Assembly (NCBI RefSeq): GCF_008728515.1
Contig: NC_044990.1
Span: 65,080,879 to 65,144,878, forward strand
DNA length: 64,000 bases
Source: Papio anubis
Lineage: Eukaryota > Chordata > Mammalia > Primates > Cercopithecidae
Direction of reading: 5' to 3'
Each line of letters starts with the position of its first letter. Within the stretch, counting starts at the first letter, position 1. The position numbers were made by a program, and so were the translations under genes. The notes under the pieces were generated by a model. The model made no database searches. It saw only the letters and a list, made by a program, of their open reading frames with translations, and had not been told where the DNA came from. Shown piece by piece: positions 1 through 11,563 of this stretch.

Positions 1-2640
1 TACAATCTATACCACTAAACCATCGTTGCATTTCTGAAATGTACCCTACTTTGTCAATGTATTTATTGGAAATCTTGATAGCAGGCAACTCTGACAATTA
101 ATTTGAGCTGTAATGAACTTAATATAGTCTATTATGCATTTATTGGAATTTCTGGTAGGGCTGGAGAATCAAACTGTTTGTTTTTCATTCAGTAACGGTG
201 CAACTAGGGGAAACACCTAACTAGACTGCTGTTTTCTGTGGTAGGAAAGCATTTCTATTGTGAGCGGTTTCTTTCTGACACGATGCTAGGAACTGGATAG
301 TAGTTCCTTTGCCACAGGTGATCCAAGATCATGAAATACCACCAAGTCATAAAACAATGCTCCATTTGTGCCCACGAGTTCACAGTGCTTACTTTCATCC
401 TTCTTGTCTTTCTCTTTTATTTCTGCTTGGCAAAACCTATGTCATGTGAATTCAAGCTGCAAGGGACTTACTAAATACAGTTATATGGAATTAGTACTAA
501 GTGAGCCAATCTGCAGTAATCAGCAATAGGCCAAACATTTGTTTCTGAAACCCCCATAGACAGCCTTCTTCTAACTTAAAATTTGCAACTGCAGACATAT
601 CAACCAACAGCACGCTTCCATGTAGCATAATATTTCTTTCTTTCAAATAATTATAATCACATTAGCCACTTAAGATTGAAAACCCAAGTATCATCAGTCA
701 CTAAATCCATCTTTAGGCAATGTTCACATCCCATCTATTAAAAATCACAACCTAGCCTGTAATCACTCAGCTAAATTACAATCTTCACCCACAAGGCCTA
801 TCATAAAGAGCTGGTGAAATGGAGCAGCGAAAATGCTAAATATATGATCACATACTAAAACAAAGGAGTCCATTAAAGAAAACATGGGCAAATATTATAA
901 TTCTTGTTTATGAAACTAGCCTCAAAGATATAGTTACTAATTACAATTTCTCTTTGTCATTCAACATCTTCACCAGAGATAATTTTTACCTCGTGAATGA
1001 CTCATTTCTCTATTATTGAAAATCATGTCTTTTGGGGTTTGACCTAATTTCAGTTTTATCCTATGATGGAGTAGTAAAAAAGAGCTTATATTCTTTCATA
1101 CAATACAGTATTATTTTTGTTTTTAATCACCTTCAGTTCACACAACTCAAAAATAGTTTCCTCTCTTTCTCTCTTGCTCTATTTCTTTCTATCATCCTTT
1201 CTGCTCTTTTGTTTTTCTGTTCCAGTGGCAAAATATTCTTTCTCTCTTACTTATGCTCCATTTGGCCAGTTGCATGAGGATTACAAATAATGTCCAAATT
1301 GCAATCTGAATATTCCATTAGAAAGATCCATTTGTTTAGCCCTTGGCAAATTCAATTTCCCACTGGGTAGAAGTCACAAATTGAATGCGGTTATGTTACC
1401 AACAAAGTTTAGAGACCATTAAGTACTTTCTTAGTCTTTGTAACATAAGATATCTATATTTGACTTTTACTTTTTGAGAAGACATCCTGATATACTCTAG
1501 AAAAGCAGACAAAAGTTAGATCATGGGGGTGGCATGACATTAAATATAATGAGGTGTACCTCTTAACTTCTAGGGAAAGGTATTTTAGAAAGGCACCCTA
1601 TGTACTTGTACTTTACCTCATATTTCCTCTCTAGCAAGTTCTACAGAACTATTTCATTACTTGTGGATCAGCATGATTTCCTCAAAAATCCCTATGAATA
1701 AGTTATAGAACATATCTAGAAAGGCATGACAGTAACACAAAACCATTGAGCTATACTTTCTGAACTGTTAGGTACAATTAAATTTTATTTTCATCTGAAA
1801 AGAGGTTTGATAATCAATAGCTAGAAGCCAGGGTCCAAGTGACTGTTTTGATTTTCTCCAGAAAAGAGAACATAACTAGAACTGCACTGGTTGCAGTTGG
1901 ATACACAATCTGATTCAGATTACAATAATGCGTTGCCAGAACCTAAGAACCATCTGATATCAGAACAGGTCAATCTGGGCAAAGTAATTACGTAAGAGAT
2001 TAAAAACTGCCACTCCTGAATCCTTCAAGTTTTTAATGGTGATTCTTAATTTTATTGGCAGTTTCCCCAAGAGTATGGTGCTACTTTCATGGCAGCAAAG
2101 ACTTGGATGCAATCCTACTGGAGCTAACATTGTGAACACAGTGTCTGGTAAGTATACACCTATTCATAAATTGTTAATAACCTATATCTATTTACCTGAT
2201 CTAGTTTTGTGAGTGGAAATGTTGAAACTATTGAAGATTTTAGAGCATAAGACTTGCAGTTTTGTTTTACTTGATCATTAGTTCTCTATGTTAGGCTGAG
2301 ATTACACATATTAAGTATATTTGTATTTAAATACAGCTACTGTAAATTCACTAACTCTCAACAACAGCGTAAACAGAATCAGATTCTTAATTATAAAAAT
2401 TCAGTGAGTTTAAGTTATTGAAGATATTGTGGAGCAGTCATTGAATATGCTGTTATTTAGTCAGTCCTTGAGTAGAAAATTTAAGCCTGGAGCATATAGT
2501 TCTTTTCCTTTATGCTCTGCAGCGGAGTTAGAAGCTGTTAGTTCATTCTGCAGTAGTTGTATTCCTCATGCCCTGCTTTTAATTTAGCCTATTTCAGGAG
2601 CAACTCAGTCATCCACCTAAAGTAAATCAGGAGCACTATT
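1..2640. other. Anonymous AT-rich sequence
   Basis: I see no recognisable gene, exon or high-confidence repeat here. The frame at 1032-1277 encodes a hydrophobic, phenylalanine- and serine-rich peptide typical of translated T-rich DNA, and has no family features. Very old repeats could be present below what I can recognise by eye. Confidence 0.5.
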
Positions 2641-2649
2641 TTTCTCTCA

Positions 2650-4055
2650 AATTTTATTTTAGATTCATAGCGTACACTTGCAGGTTTGTTACAAAGTTAT
2701 AGTGTATGATGCTGAGGTTTGCAGTATAATTGAACTCATGATGCCTGAGGTGAGCATAGTGCCCAATAGGTAGTTTTTCTATCCTTTCCCCATCTTTCTC
2801 ACCCCTCTTGTAGTCTCCAGTGTCTACTGTTGCCATCTCTATGTCCATGTGTACCCAGTGTTTAACTCCCACTTGTAAGTGAGAACATGCAGTATTTGGT
2901 TTTATGTTCCTGAGTTAATTTGCTCAGGATAGTGGCCTCCAGTGCATCCATGTTGCTGCAAAGGATGTGATTTATTCTGTTTCATGGCTGCATAGTATTC
3001 TATGGTGTATATATACCACATTTTCTTTATCCAATCCTCCACTGATGCACACCTAGGTGGATTCCACATCTGCTATTGTGGATAGTGCCGCGATTAACAT
3101 GCAAGTGCATGGGTCCTTTTGGTCTTTTGGTCTTTTGTTCAAAATAAATTTTGAACTATTTATTTTCTTTGGGTATATACCCTGTCATGCGATTGCGGGG
3201 TAGGATGGTCATTCTCTTTTTCGTTCTTAGAGGTATCTCCAAATTGCTTTCCAAAGTGGCTGAACCAGTTTATATTCCTATCAACAGTGTAAAAGCATTC
3301 CCTTTTCTTGCAGGCTCACCAATATCTGTTATTGTTTGACTTTTTTATAATGGCCCTTCTGACTGGTGTGAGCTAATATCTCATTTTGATTTTAATTTGC
3401 ATTTCTCTGCTGATGATTAGTGATTATGAGCATTTTTCATATATTTGTTCACTGCTCTTGGTCTTCTTTGAGAAGTGCAGGTTCATGTCCTTTGTCAACC
3501 TTTTTTTTTTAAATTTTTTGAGAGGGAGTCTTTCTCTGCTGCCCTGGCTGCGGTGCAGTGACACAATCTCGGCCCACTGCAACATCCACCTCCCTGGTTC
3601 AAGCAATTCCCCTGCCTCAGCCTCCTGAGTAGCTGAGAATACTGGCGCATGCCACCATGCCCAACTAATATTTTTGTATTTTTAGTAGAGATAGGGTTTC
3701 ACCATATTGGCCAGACTGGTCTAGAATGCCTGACCTCAGGCAATCTGCCCGACTCGGCCTGCCAAAGTGCTGGGATTTCAGGTGTGAGCCACTGCGCCCC
3801 ACCTTGCCAACTTTTTAATAGGATTATTTGTTTTTTGCTTGTTGACTTCTTTAGGTTCCTTATGAATTCTGGATTAGATCTTTGTTGGATGCATATGTTT
3901 TCTTCCATTTCTCAGGGTTGTCTGTTTACACTGTTAATAGTTTCTTTTGCTGTGCAGAAGCTCTTTAGTTTAATTAGATTCCACTTGTCAATTTTTGTTT
4001 TCATTGCAATTGCTTTTGAGGACTTAGCCATAAATTCTTTGCTATGGCAGGAGCG
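2650..4055 (-). mobile_element. L1 LINE, antisense, 3' UTR and ORF2 end, 5'-truncated
   Basis: The plus strand reads the reverse complement of an L1 3' end. It begins with the T-rich tail and the 'caggtttgttac' block, then 'gtgagaacatgcagta', the 'ggctgcatagtattct' block and the ORF2 C-terminal region, ending near 4055. Many substitutions and disrupted frames show a dead copy older than the young L1 tails elsewhere in the window. An Alu (3507-3803) splits it, and the L1 resumes immediately after the Alu ('ttgccaactttttaat'). Confidence 0.85.
3507..3803 (-). mobile_element. Alu, antisense, nested in L1
   Basis: A poly-T start is followed by the Alu right arm, the 'tttttgtatttttagtagag' linker and the left arm, ending at 'gccactgcgcccc'. 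Divergence suggests AluS or AluJ. The flanks 'ttgtcaac' (before) and 'ttgccaac' (after) look like a mutated target-site duplication inside the host L1. Confidence 0.93.
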
Positions 4056-4109
4056 CTTCTTTTCTTACTACTATGCATCACCAATATCTCCCTATTCTAA
4101 TAGTAACTG

Positions 4110-4260
4110 TAATATTAATATTGTTGTCTCTCAAGATGTGCAGCTGATAGGTTCTAGGAACCCCCAGGGATATAAAAATCTGTGCATTCTCAATTCCTGA
4201 AGTCAGTCCTGTTGAACCTTCAGATAAGAAAAGTTGACATACTGTACAGGTCATTTCCTC
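4110..4260 (+). mobile_element. Possible Tigger/MER2-like DNA transposon fragment
   Basis: A short stretch resembles the MER2/Tigger-type pattern: 'taggttctaggaaccccc', then 'atataaaaatctgtgcat' and a 'ctcaa...cctga' block. The match is by recollection of the consensus only and is diverged. No terminal inverted repeat is visible. Confidence 0.3.
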
Positions 4261-6518
4261 CACATTGGGTGCTATAGCCAGGCATATTTCTTGGGCCAAC
4301 CCTTGTTCACATTCTTTTACCCTACCACCAGAAAATATGCACACAACTCATTTTTCTTTGGCATCCAAAGAATGTAGAAGGACCCAGATTCCCATATACC
4401 TTCCATAAAATAAGTGCATTCAGATGCTAAGCAGAGCAAAAGGAGCTGTAAGTCATTAACATCAACCATCTTCATCAGCCTGACACCTACATTCCTCCTA
4501 TTCAATTATTATTTGAGAGTCCTACTTCTTAAAAGGTAGAAGTTACAAAAAATTATCTTAAATTAATCCGGAAAATATGCACTAAATCTAAACTTTTCTC
4601 GACTGCGTCTGAGAAACAAAACAGCCAGGAAAGCCAAATTACAAGAGGGACAAGCACCCTCACAGAGGGATAAAATATAAAAACTTATGTTCAAAAGAGG
4701 ATGGAAATAAAAGATGGCTACTATACAAATGCATAAGAAAAGCCAATTACTGGTTAGCATATAAGTTCACCATAATTTGAGGTGCCAGAAGCAATGAGCA
4801 TTTGCAATTACTACTTGTAAGAGTTAGGAAAATCTAAATATTTGAATGGGTAGAACCAGTTAGTAGCTCACTTATTACACTGTGTATATCATAGTCTTGA
4901 TCCAGTCATGACTTTTTCTCATTTCTGAACATTCATTCATATTAACAAATACATTGTGAAAACTAAAGTTGTTTATGATTCTCAATTGTAAGACAAAATA
5001 CTTCTGAGAGAAAAAAGTTTTTAAGTATAAATACTATTTTATCTTCATTTACAAATATGAATAAGTTGAGATGAACAAGTTAAATTTGTAGTAAATTATA
5101 TAAATTAAAATATGCAAATTATGTTTATTGTCAAATTGTCATTCAAGATAATTATTCAAGTAATTATTTTCAATAAACATTTTTGTCTCTTTAAGGATTT
5201 ATTTGTTCTGTAAGAAATGATTAATTAATAGCCTCAGTGAAGCTAATATTTCTGAAGATAATACTGTGTCTTCTCTTCTCATCTAAGCTATACCTTCTTG
5301 TACAATTGCAAGTCTGTCAGGGACATTCAGTCCAGAGAAACAATAGAGGGCAAGGAAGTTCCTCAATGTTGGCAAAGATAAAATTGATGATTTTACAAAT
5401 TTATAATCTAATTTTAAGTTATGCTATCAAGTTTGGAAAATAATTAGCTAGTTACAGCAAATGTAAAAATACACTGAAATCTTAGAATAACTTGTTCTTG
5501 AAGTTGCCTTTTGGGGGAATAATCCTAGACCTTTTCTAGAAAAAAATAAAATAGTATTCCCCAGGAACCCAGCTTTTATCTTAACTCAAATACTTATTCT
5601 CCAAACTTAGGGATAGGTAAAGATTCAGGTCTAATGGAAATGTTACCAGATGCACATTTTTAAATTTACTTATGTAGAACTACAATGAAATAAATATTTT
5701 ATTTGTTTTATTCCTAGAAAGTATTTAGCCTTTATTTTGGAATATTTTTCAATGAATAAGATAACATTGTTATTCTAAATGAAATAACCTCATTGCTTAA
5801 ATTCAAGAGAGTTTAACCATTGAGAAGTTCTAACTTACTGTGTATTATTAAATAACTTATATATACTTATATATATATGCATACACATACATTCACACAT
5901 ATGTGTCTGGATAAAATATCTGTTTATATGTCTATGCACACATATATATATGTATTTACAAATATGCATATATATGTATTTTATTATAGCCAAAGAAAAG
6001 GAAATTTAACAATTTATAGCAGACAATTTTAATCATTTTTCACTGCTATAAAAATAGCTCTTCTCTCTGGTAATACATTTCTTAAATGGGTGCACTAAAT
6101 ATTCTATTTAAAATTTGTAGATATATATGTCAATAAAGTTTTAAGTAAAAATGTACATAAGTTCACACTCAAAGTTTCAAATACTTCATAATTAGTTTTA
6201 ACAATTTGTATGTAAAAAGCATTATGGCATTATGGTAGCTTACTTAGAATGATATATGTGGCTGAGTTTTTTGTTTGTCTGTTGTGTTTCGTTTTGTTTT
6301 TGCAGAAGTTCAGCTCTCTCTTTGGTAAGGAATATTCAGAAGACGCAAGCTTTGAAATGTACGAGTAGAGAGAAGTGATTTTTGAGAAGCCTCTAAGTGA
6401 TGCAACCATACTATTTTGGGGGAAAAAGTGTTAGATGCTTCCATATGCAGAAAATATTTAATGCTTTAAACATTTATCTGAGCTCATATATGCTGACTGA
6501 GAAATATGCTTGTTGAGT
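4261..6518. other. Anonymous AT-rich sequence
   Basis: No gene or confident interspersed repeat is seen. The stretch contains one TA/CATA low-complexity tract (5857-5982). The short frames here carry no conserved features. Confidence 0.5.
5857..5982. repeat. TA/CA-rich low-complexity tract
   Basis: Runs of TA, CATA and ACACAT dinucleotide-like sequence alternate over about 125 bp, with interruptions. It is simple-sequence DNA, not a phased tandem array. Confidence 0.8.
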
Positions 6519-6519
6519 A

Positions 6520-6536
6520 AACTCCCTTCTATTTTT
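6520..6536 (+). repeat. Left target-site duplication of the Alu-L1 chimera
   Basis: The 17-bp sequence aactcccttctattttt occurs here and again, identically, at 7082-7098. These copies flank the L1 tail plus Alu as one unit, which is the mark of a single L1-mediated integration. The final T residues merge with the poly-T of the insert. Confidence 0.9.
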
Positions 6537-6756
6537 TTTTTTTAATTAATTTATTATTATTATACTTTAAGTTGTAGGGTACATGTGCATAACATGCAGA
6601 TTTGTTACATATGTATACTTGTGCCATGTTAGTCTGCTGCACCCATCAACTCGTCATTTACATCAGGTATAACTCCCAATGCAATCCCTCCCCCCTCCCC
6701 CCTCCCCATGATAGGCCCCGGTGTGTGATGTTCCCCTTCCTGAGTCCAAGTGATCT
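6537..6756 (-). mobile_element. Young L1 3' tail, antisense part of an Alu-L1 chimera
   Basis: Poly-T is followed by 'tatactttaagttgtaggg' and about 200 bp of L1 3' UTR, up to 'gagtccaagtgatct'. The sequence matches the twin-primed L1 at 48965-49434 almost base for base, so both come from the same young lineage. The block with 'tttacatcaggtata' differs from the ape L1PA consensus as I remember it and fits Old World monkey L1s. On its 5' side (higher coordinates) it runs straight into the A-tail of an Alu, with no intervening duplication. Confidence 0.88.
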
Positions 6757-7081
6757 ATTTTTATTTTTATTTTTTTTTGAGATGGAGTCTGGCTCTGTCG
6801 CCCAGGCTGGAGTGCAGTGGCCGGATCTCAGCTCACTGCAAGCTCCGCCTCCCGGGTTTACGCCATTCTCCTGCCTCAGCCTCCTGAGTAGCTGGGACTA
6901 CAGGCGCCCGCCACCTCGCCCGGCTAGTTTTTTTGTATTTTTTAGTAGAGACGGGGTTTCAGTGTGTTCGCCAGGATGGTCTCGATCTCCTGACCTCGTG
7001 ATCCGCCCGTCTCGGCCTCCCAAAGTGCTGGGATTACAGGCTTGAGCCACCGCGCCCGGCCCAAGCCACCGCGCCCGGCCC
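6757..7081 (-). mobile_element. Alu (AluYR-like), antisense part of an Alu-L1 chimera
   Basis: This is a nearly full Alu in reverse. The A-tail (6757-6778, with T interruptions on the other strand) is followed by both arms, ending 'ccaccgcgcccggcc' at 7061. An extra 19-nt copy of the Alu head follows at 7062-7080. Diagnostic-looking features are 'cgcccggctagttttt', 'cgcccgtctcggcctccc' and 'caggcttgagccaccgcg', which I associate with the macaque/baboon AluYR lineage. Its outer edge abuts the target-site duplication (7082-7098). Confidence 0.93.
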
Positions 7082-7098
7082 AACTCCCTTCTATTTTT
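7082..7098 (+). repeat. Right target-site duplication of the Alu-L1 chimera
   Basis: This is identical to 6520-6536 (17 of 17). The Alu has no separate duplication between itself and the L1 tail. Confidence 0.9.
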
Positions 7099-7986
7099 GC
7101 CAGTTGCTTTTAAGCAAATTTATAGAAAGAGTTTGACTGTCACCTTTAATATTTCATCTTTCCAAGATACGCTTTCATAGTATGAAATGTTGTTAAGATA
7201 CATAGCTCTAAGTTTTCTTTCTGGGATTAGATAGGGATAAAGATAAAGAACTTAAGATAAGTGTATCTGCTTTAAATTACAGATTCCCATTTAACAGCAA
7301 CTTGACAGGACATGCTAAGATCAAGTGAAGGACTGAACTGGGACAAGGAAATAAAGGAATCAGGAATATTTCAACAAATGCTTAAGAAATTAATAGAAAC
7401 ATTGAAAGTTGTCAAGAATACATAGAGTACAAATAGATTTATTATGCATAAACTATATACACATTATTTTATTTTATTTTAGTCTCTTGAATTTATAAAT
7501 TTGGAGTTACCCTAATCAATATATTATTAAGGATAATGTTTCTGTCCTACTTCAGTTCATGTTATATTCTATTTGCATCATGTGCTTTCTACTAAATATT
7601 CTTTGCAAGTCACACCTTCATCATCTGAAAAGCAGTCTTCATTTTACCAAACTGTGATTAGCAATTACATTAAATCCATAATAGTTTCATAAAAAATGGC
7701 TTAACATTCCCATTTTTGTCATTGCCTTTTTTGTTTGTTGTACTTTGTAGTTAAATAATATATTGAAATTGAAGAAATGTATCTGTGTTCAATTCATTCC
7801 TGCAATAGATCTGAAAGTTACCACTTTCTCCTCTGGGATTTTCATTGTGTCAAAGATTCTACAACACTGACATTTTATGAGAAAAGAATAACTTCGAGTT
7901 AGATACATGACAAATAGTCTTCAAATCTAGACCCCTACATATAAATTGTTGACTCAGATAATATATAATTCCTATCACTGTGAAAC

Positions 7987-8087
7987 AAAAAGATAATATG
8001 TGAATGCATGTGCATATATATAATATGTATATATATAAACATATGTATATATATGATATACATGCATATGCATTCACATATCTTTTT
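7987..8087. repeat. Imperfect 100-bp palindrome, AT-rich
   Basis: The left arm reads aaaaagata(at)atgtgaatgcat and the right arm is its reverse complement, atgcattcacatatcttttt. The arms are about 35-40 nt with a few mismatches and enclose a TA/TATG-rich centre. The structure could extrude a hairpin or cruciform. I recognise no transposon terminal repeats in it. Confidence 0.8.
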
Positions 8088-8679
8088 ATATTAGCTATCA
8101 TAGATATTATTTTTACCTTTTTCAAGAGGAATTATTTTAATAGTGTCCAACTAAAACCTCAGAATATGGAGTGATCGTGTTTACAAGGCAATTGGAGAAG
8201 ACAACCTCTGTGCTTGATGTCTGAGACATAGTGATTACACAAGGTTTACCCAGGAAACTCAGCTGCTTTGGTTCTAAGCTCTCATCTTGAGGCCTGTTAA
8301 CAGCTCCAGTGAGCCTGGACTGTCAGCTGGCCATGAAAAACTTGTCTCACATTAGCCACTTTAAAAGCCTCCTCGTTTCAACTGCATCCCTTGGTGTCTG
8401 CTTTTTTTCAGGGTAGAAACTGCTTCCCTCAGCCAATTTTCTCCTCTACATGTACTAAGAAGGAAACATTACATAAACATGTCTCTTACAGAATTTAACA
8501 AATGCATGCACTATGCTTGCACATTTGCATAGAATTTGTCCATAATATAACCTTAATATACAATCGATTCTGATTCCCCCCACCCTTTGTGACTCCTTGG
8601 TCCATATTTGGATCAAACAGAAGGTTCCATAAATATTATTACTAACGGGATGAGTTCTTTTTTATTTTCATATTACCTT

Positions 8680-8830
8680 GCAGTGTGTAAAGTATTTTTA
8701 TACAAATGACTTATTTCTCAGGAAAACTATATAAATTGTTTACAACAGGGATCACTGGTATTTACTTTTACATATTAGGCCATGTTAAGACTTAGATGTT
8801 TACTGGATTACCCAAGTTTCCCAGTACAGA
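8680..8830 (-). mobile_element. Possible MIR SINE fragment
   Basis: The plus strand reads like a degraded antisense MIR core: 'tgtaaagtatttttataca', then a 'cttatttctcaggaaaact' block and 'ttactggattacccaagttt'. It is very diverged and weak by eye. Confidence 0.35.
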
Positions 8831-9154
8831 AATAAAAGGAATTCATAATTCTATTTCCTAATTAAATTTTCTATCATGAGTAGAATTAATAATCATATGT
8901 ATGAATAAGGATTAGTGTGGTTCCTAACACATATAATTGTTTTTATGACGACTATGATTATATTCACCAGCATTACTGTTGCCGTTATTGTGATTCTTGT
9001 GAAATGCAAAGCTTGCTTGAATAATTATTGCATATGACAGTAGACTATACATCATCTTTCTTTCTTACCTCATAGTATCCAGTGCTTATGGATTATTCAT
9101 ATGCATATTTCTAATATATTATATTATATATTACATCACATCTGTATATCATAA

Positions 9155-9290
9155 GTAACACAAAATAATTACTGTCAACTACTTACTACGTTCCAAGGAT
9201 TCTAACTGTTATTATTCCCTAACTAAACTTTAAAAAAATGCCAAATTACAAAACTTCAGGAGGAGTTACCAGGCAGAGGTTAGCAAGTAT
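9155..9290 (-). mobile_element. Possible MIR SINE fragment
   Basis: The string 'ctacttactacgttccaagg' followed by 'attctaactgttattattcc' resembles the antisense MIR motif for 'acttactatgtgccaggcac...ctaa'. It is diverged. Confidence 0.4.
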
Positions 9291-11206
9291 ATGTCTTTCA
9301 GCTTTCTTGGAGGTACAATTGAAAAAGAGATAGAAAAGTAGAATTTATTTCATTTATTTTTCTTTGCCCTTGTGCATGAATGTTATAGGTAAAAAGGGTG
9401 CAATATTTTTAATAACCATCTCAGGTCAAAGCACAGTAAACACAATCTTTTATGTTAACTATATGCTCGATTATTGGAGGGTTTAGAAGTCACATTAAAA
9501 GCATATATTTTTCTTTTCCTTTCTTAACTGTACATGTATTCCTAACCAGTCCAAACATTAAATCCTGCTAGATAGAAACTCCTGAACAAATGAATGTTTT
9601 GTTTTTAGAATAACAGGTCAAGAATTTTGCACCACAGTAGTAAAGCTTTGGGTGTTCATTAAAAAAAGGGCAGATAGTGTCACAGACATGAGTACAGATT
9701 GGATTTATCTTGTGCCTCTGGCAAATCATGAAAAGCCATGAAATGCTCTCAGATCCTCAGATGAAAGGCAATATGAAGTGAAAACAGATGCTTTGAAAAT
9801 GAATCTTAGTTTGCATTATACTTTTCTGGTTTTAAAAACATTTCTGAAAAAAGCAAAAATGATTAAATACATATTTTACAGGTATTTTTTTTCGTTTTTC
9901 ACTAATGAAATGATAAAACATAAAAATGTAAATTGATTACTTTCATTTTTCCCTTCCCAGCTACATAAGTGGATTTGTTCCAAGTATCTCCAAGATTTTT
10001 CTACTTACTAAAATATAGTAAAAATCTTTATATTGGGATAGCAATTTGGAGGTTAGTCAGTCAAGATAGTGTCTCAATAACACATAAAGTTAATGAAACA
10101 TTTCTAATGCTTAAGGATTATTCCTTTTTTATCCACCTTCTACCTAAAAAGATGACTAAGAGTACTGTCAAGAACAGTTAAGTTTCTAAGATATATTCAG
10201 ACGTGGAAGCAACAACAAAATTATACTCAATTAGCCCAAAGGAACCAACCCACAATCCACATTAATCTCCCTTTCCAATTTTGAATCTTATTACCGAATT
10301 TGAGTACTTTTAACATCAGAGTGTAGAATCACTTATGCTAAATTCTGATCCACGGAGTAGTAGCAAAAGAGAGGGGATACTACGAAGTACAGTGGAGATA
10401 TTGCCAAGTACATGCAAATGATCTTCATTCTATGTTACTGGCAAACAAAATGTTCACAATATATTTTTTAAAAGTACCTTAAATTTGTATAATGGTTCAG
10501 TTAGAGTCACAATGTCTGAAACCACCAGAATTAGAAGAGAGAATATGAATTCAGTAGAAGATAATGCACTCTGAATGCCCAATTTTTAATATCCCTTATG
10601 ACTAGGTGTAGATGGCTGTTATTGACATAATATGCCTCTTTTACCCCCGCAAATTTAAGTCCTTAGTTGAAGCTATGATTTTCCTTTCTCCTTCTGGCAT
10701 TCTGTGCTAATTTTGTTAAACCATTTAGGCAGGACAGCAATTGGGAAGCAATTCACGTGTACTACTAGCATTTCTCGACATATGACTCTTCCAGTCAGAA
10801 GGCTTCCTTCCAGCAATTATGAGACTGGGAAGTTCACACATATATCAATTTTAGTTATATGTCAAGATGCAGAAAACACACACAAAAAACCAGTAAAAAA
10901 CAGTATGTGGAATTAGCTCAGATGACCTCAACCTCAAGTTCTCCTTAACCGCACTTCCCTCTTGTGAGCCCTGCACAAACGCTATTAGCTTATTTAATTG
11001 CCTATTTTTTCCATAGTACTGATTTGTGTGCTCATATCCCGTGGTGTCATATATTTGAGTCTGCCTCTCCTTGAAATTACTGAGCATACTTAGATAAGAT
11101 TTTATGACTTTCCGTCTTCCTCAGACGGAGGGAGACCTCAGCCAAAGACCTTATAACTGCCGTTGCCCTTCAAGAGGCTGAAATGAAGACAGAGGGAAAA
11201 GAAGGG

Positions 11207-11563
11207 TGTATTTGTCCATTTTCACACTGCTATAAAGACACTCCCCAAGGCTGGGTAGTGTATAAAGAAGAGAATTTTAATTGACTCACACTTCCACACG
11301 GCTGGGGAGGCCTTGGGAAACTTATAATCATGGCAGAAGGTGAAGGAAGAAAGGATCTTCTTTACATGTTGGCAGGGAAGAGAACTGTGAGCAGGGGAAA
11401 TGCCAGGTGCTTATAAAACCATCAGCTCTCATGAGAACTCACTCACTATCAGGAGAACAGTTTGGGGGAAACAGCCATCATGATTCAATCAGCTCCCACC
11501 CGGTTTCTCCCAGGTTACAATTCAAGATGAGATTTGAGTGGGGACACAAGCTTAACCATATCA
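11207..11563 (-). mobile_element. MaLR solo LTR (MST-type), antisense
   Basis: The 357-bp element starts at 'tgtatttgtccattttcaca' and ends at 'cttaaccatatca', the reverse complement of the usual MaLR LTR start (tgatatggtt). The internal 'ctataaagacactccccaag', 'atcatggcagaagg' and 'catgattcaatcagctccca' blocks follow MST/THE1 LTR order. The GAAGG-type spacing favours MST over THE1. No internal region adjoins, so it is a solo LTR. The frame at 11407-11694 is a chance product of this LTR. Confidence 0.88.

Larger units (their letters stand above)
7099..11206. other. Mostly anonymous sequence
   Basis: No gene is recognised. The stretch holds an AT palindrome (7987-8087) and two weak MIR-like patches (8680-8830 and 9155-9290). 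The patch 8160-8420 has higher GC than its surroundings and matches no repeat I know; it could be conserved noncoding DNA, but nothing in it proves that. Confidence 0.45.

Noticed and set aside
1032..1277. 81-codon frame with a hydrophobic, leucine/phenylalanine-rich product
   Set aside because: Composition follows directly from T-rich DNA. There is no signal-peptide layout, domain or neighbouring gene structure.
3649..4200. 183-codon plus-strand frame
   Set aside because: It crosses the end of an Alu, an antisense L1 and flanking DNA. The product is a patchwork, not a gene.
6602..7045. 147-codon frame on the plus strand
   Set aside because: It is a translation across the antisense L1 tail and antisense Alu of the chimera; the peptide blocks are the usual Alu-derived ones.
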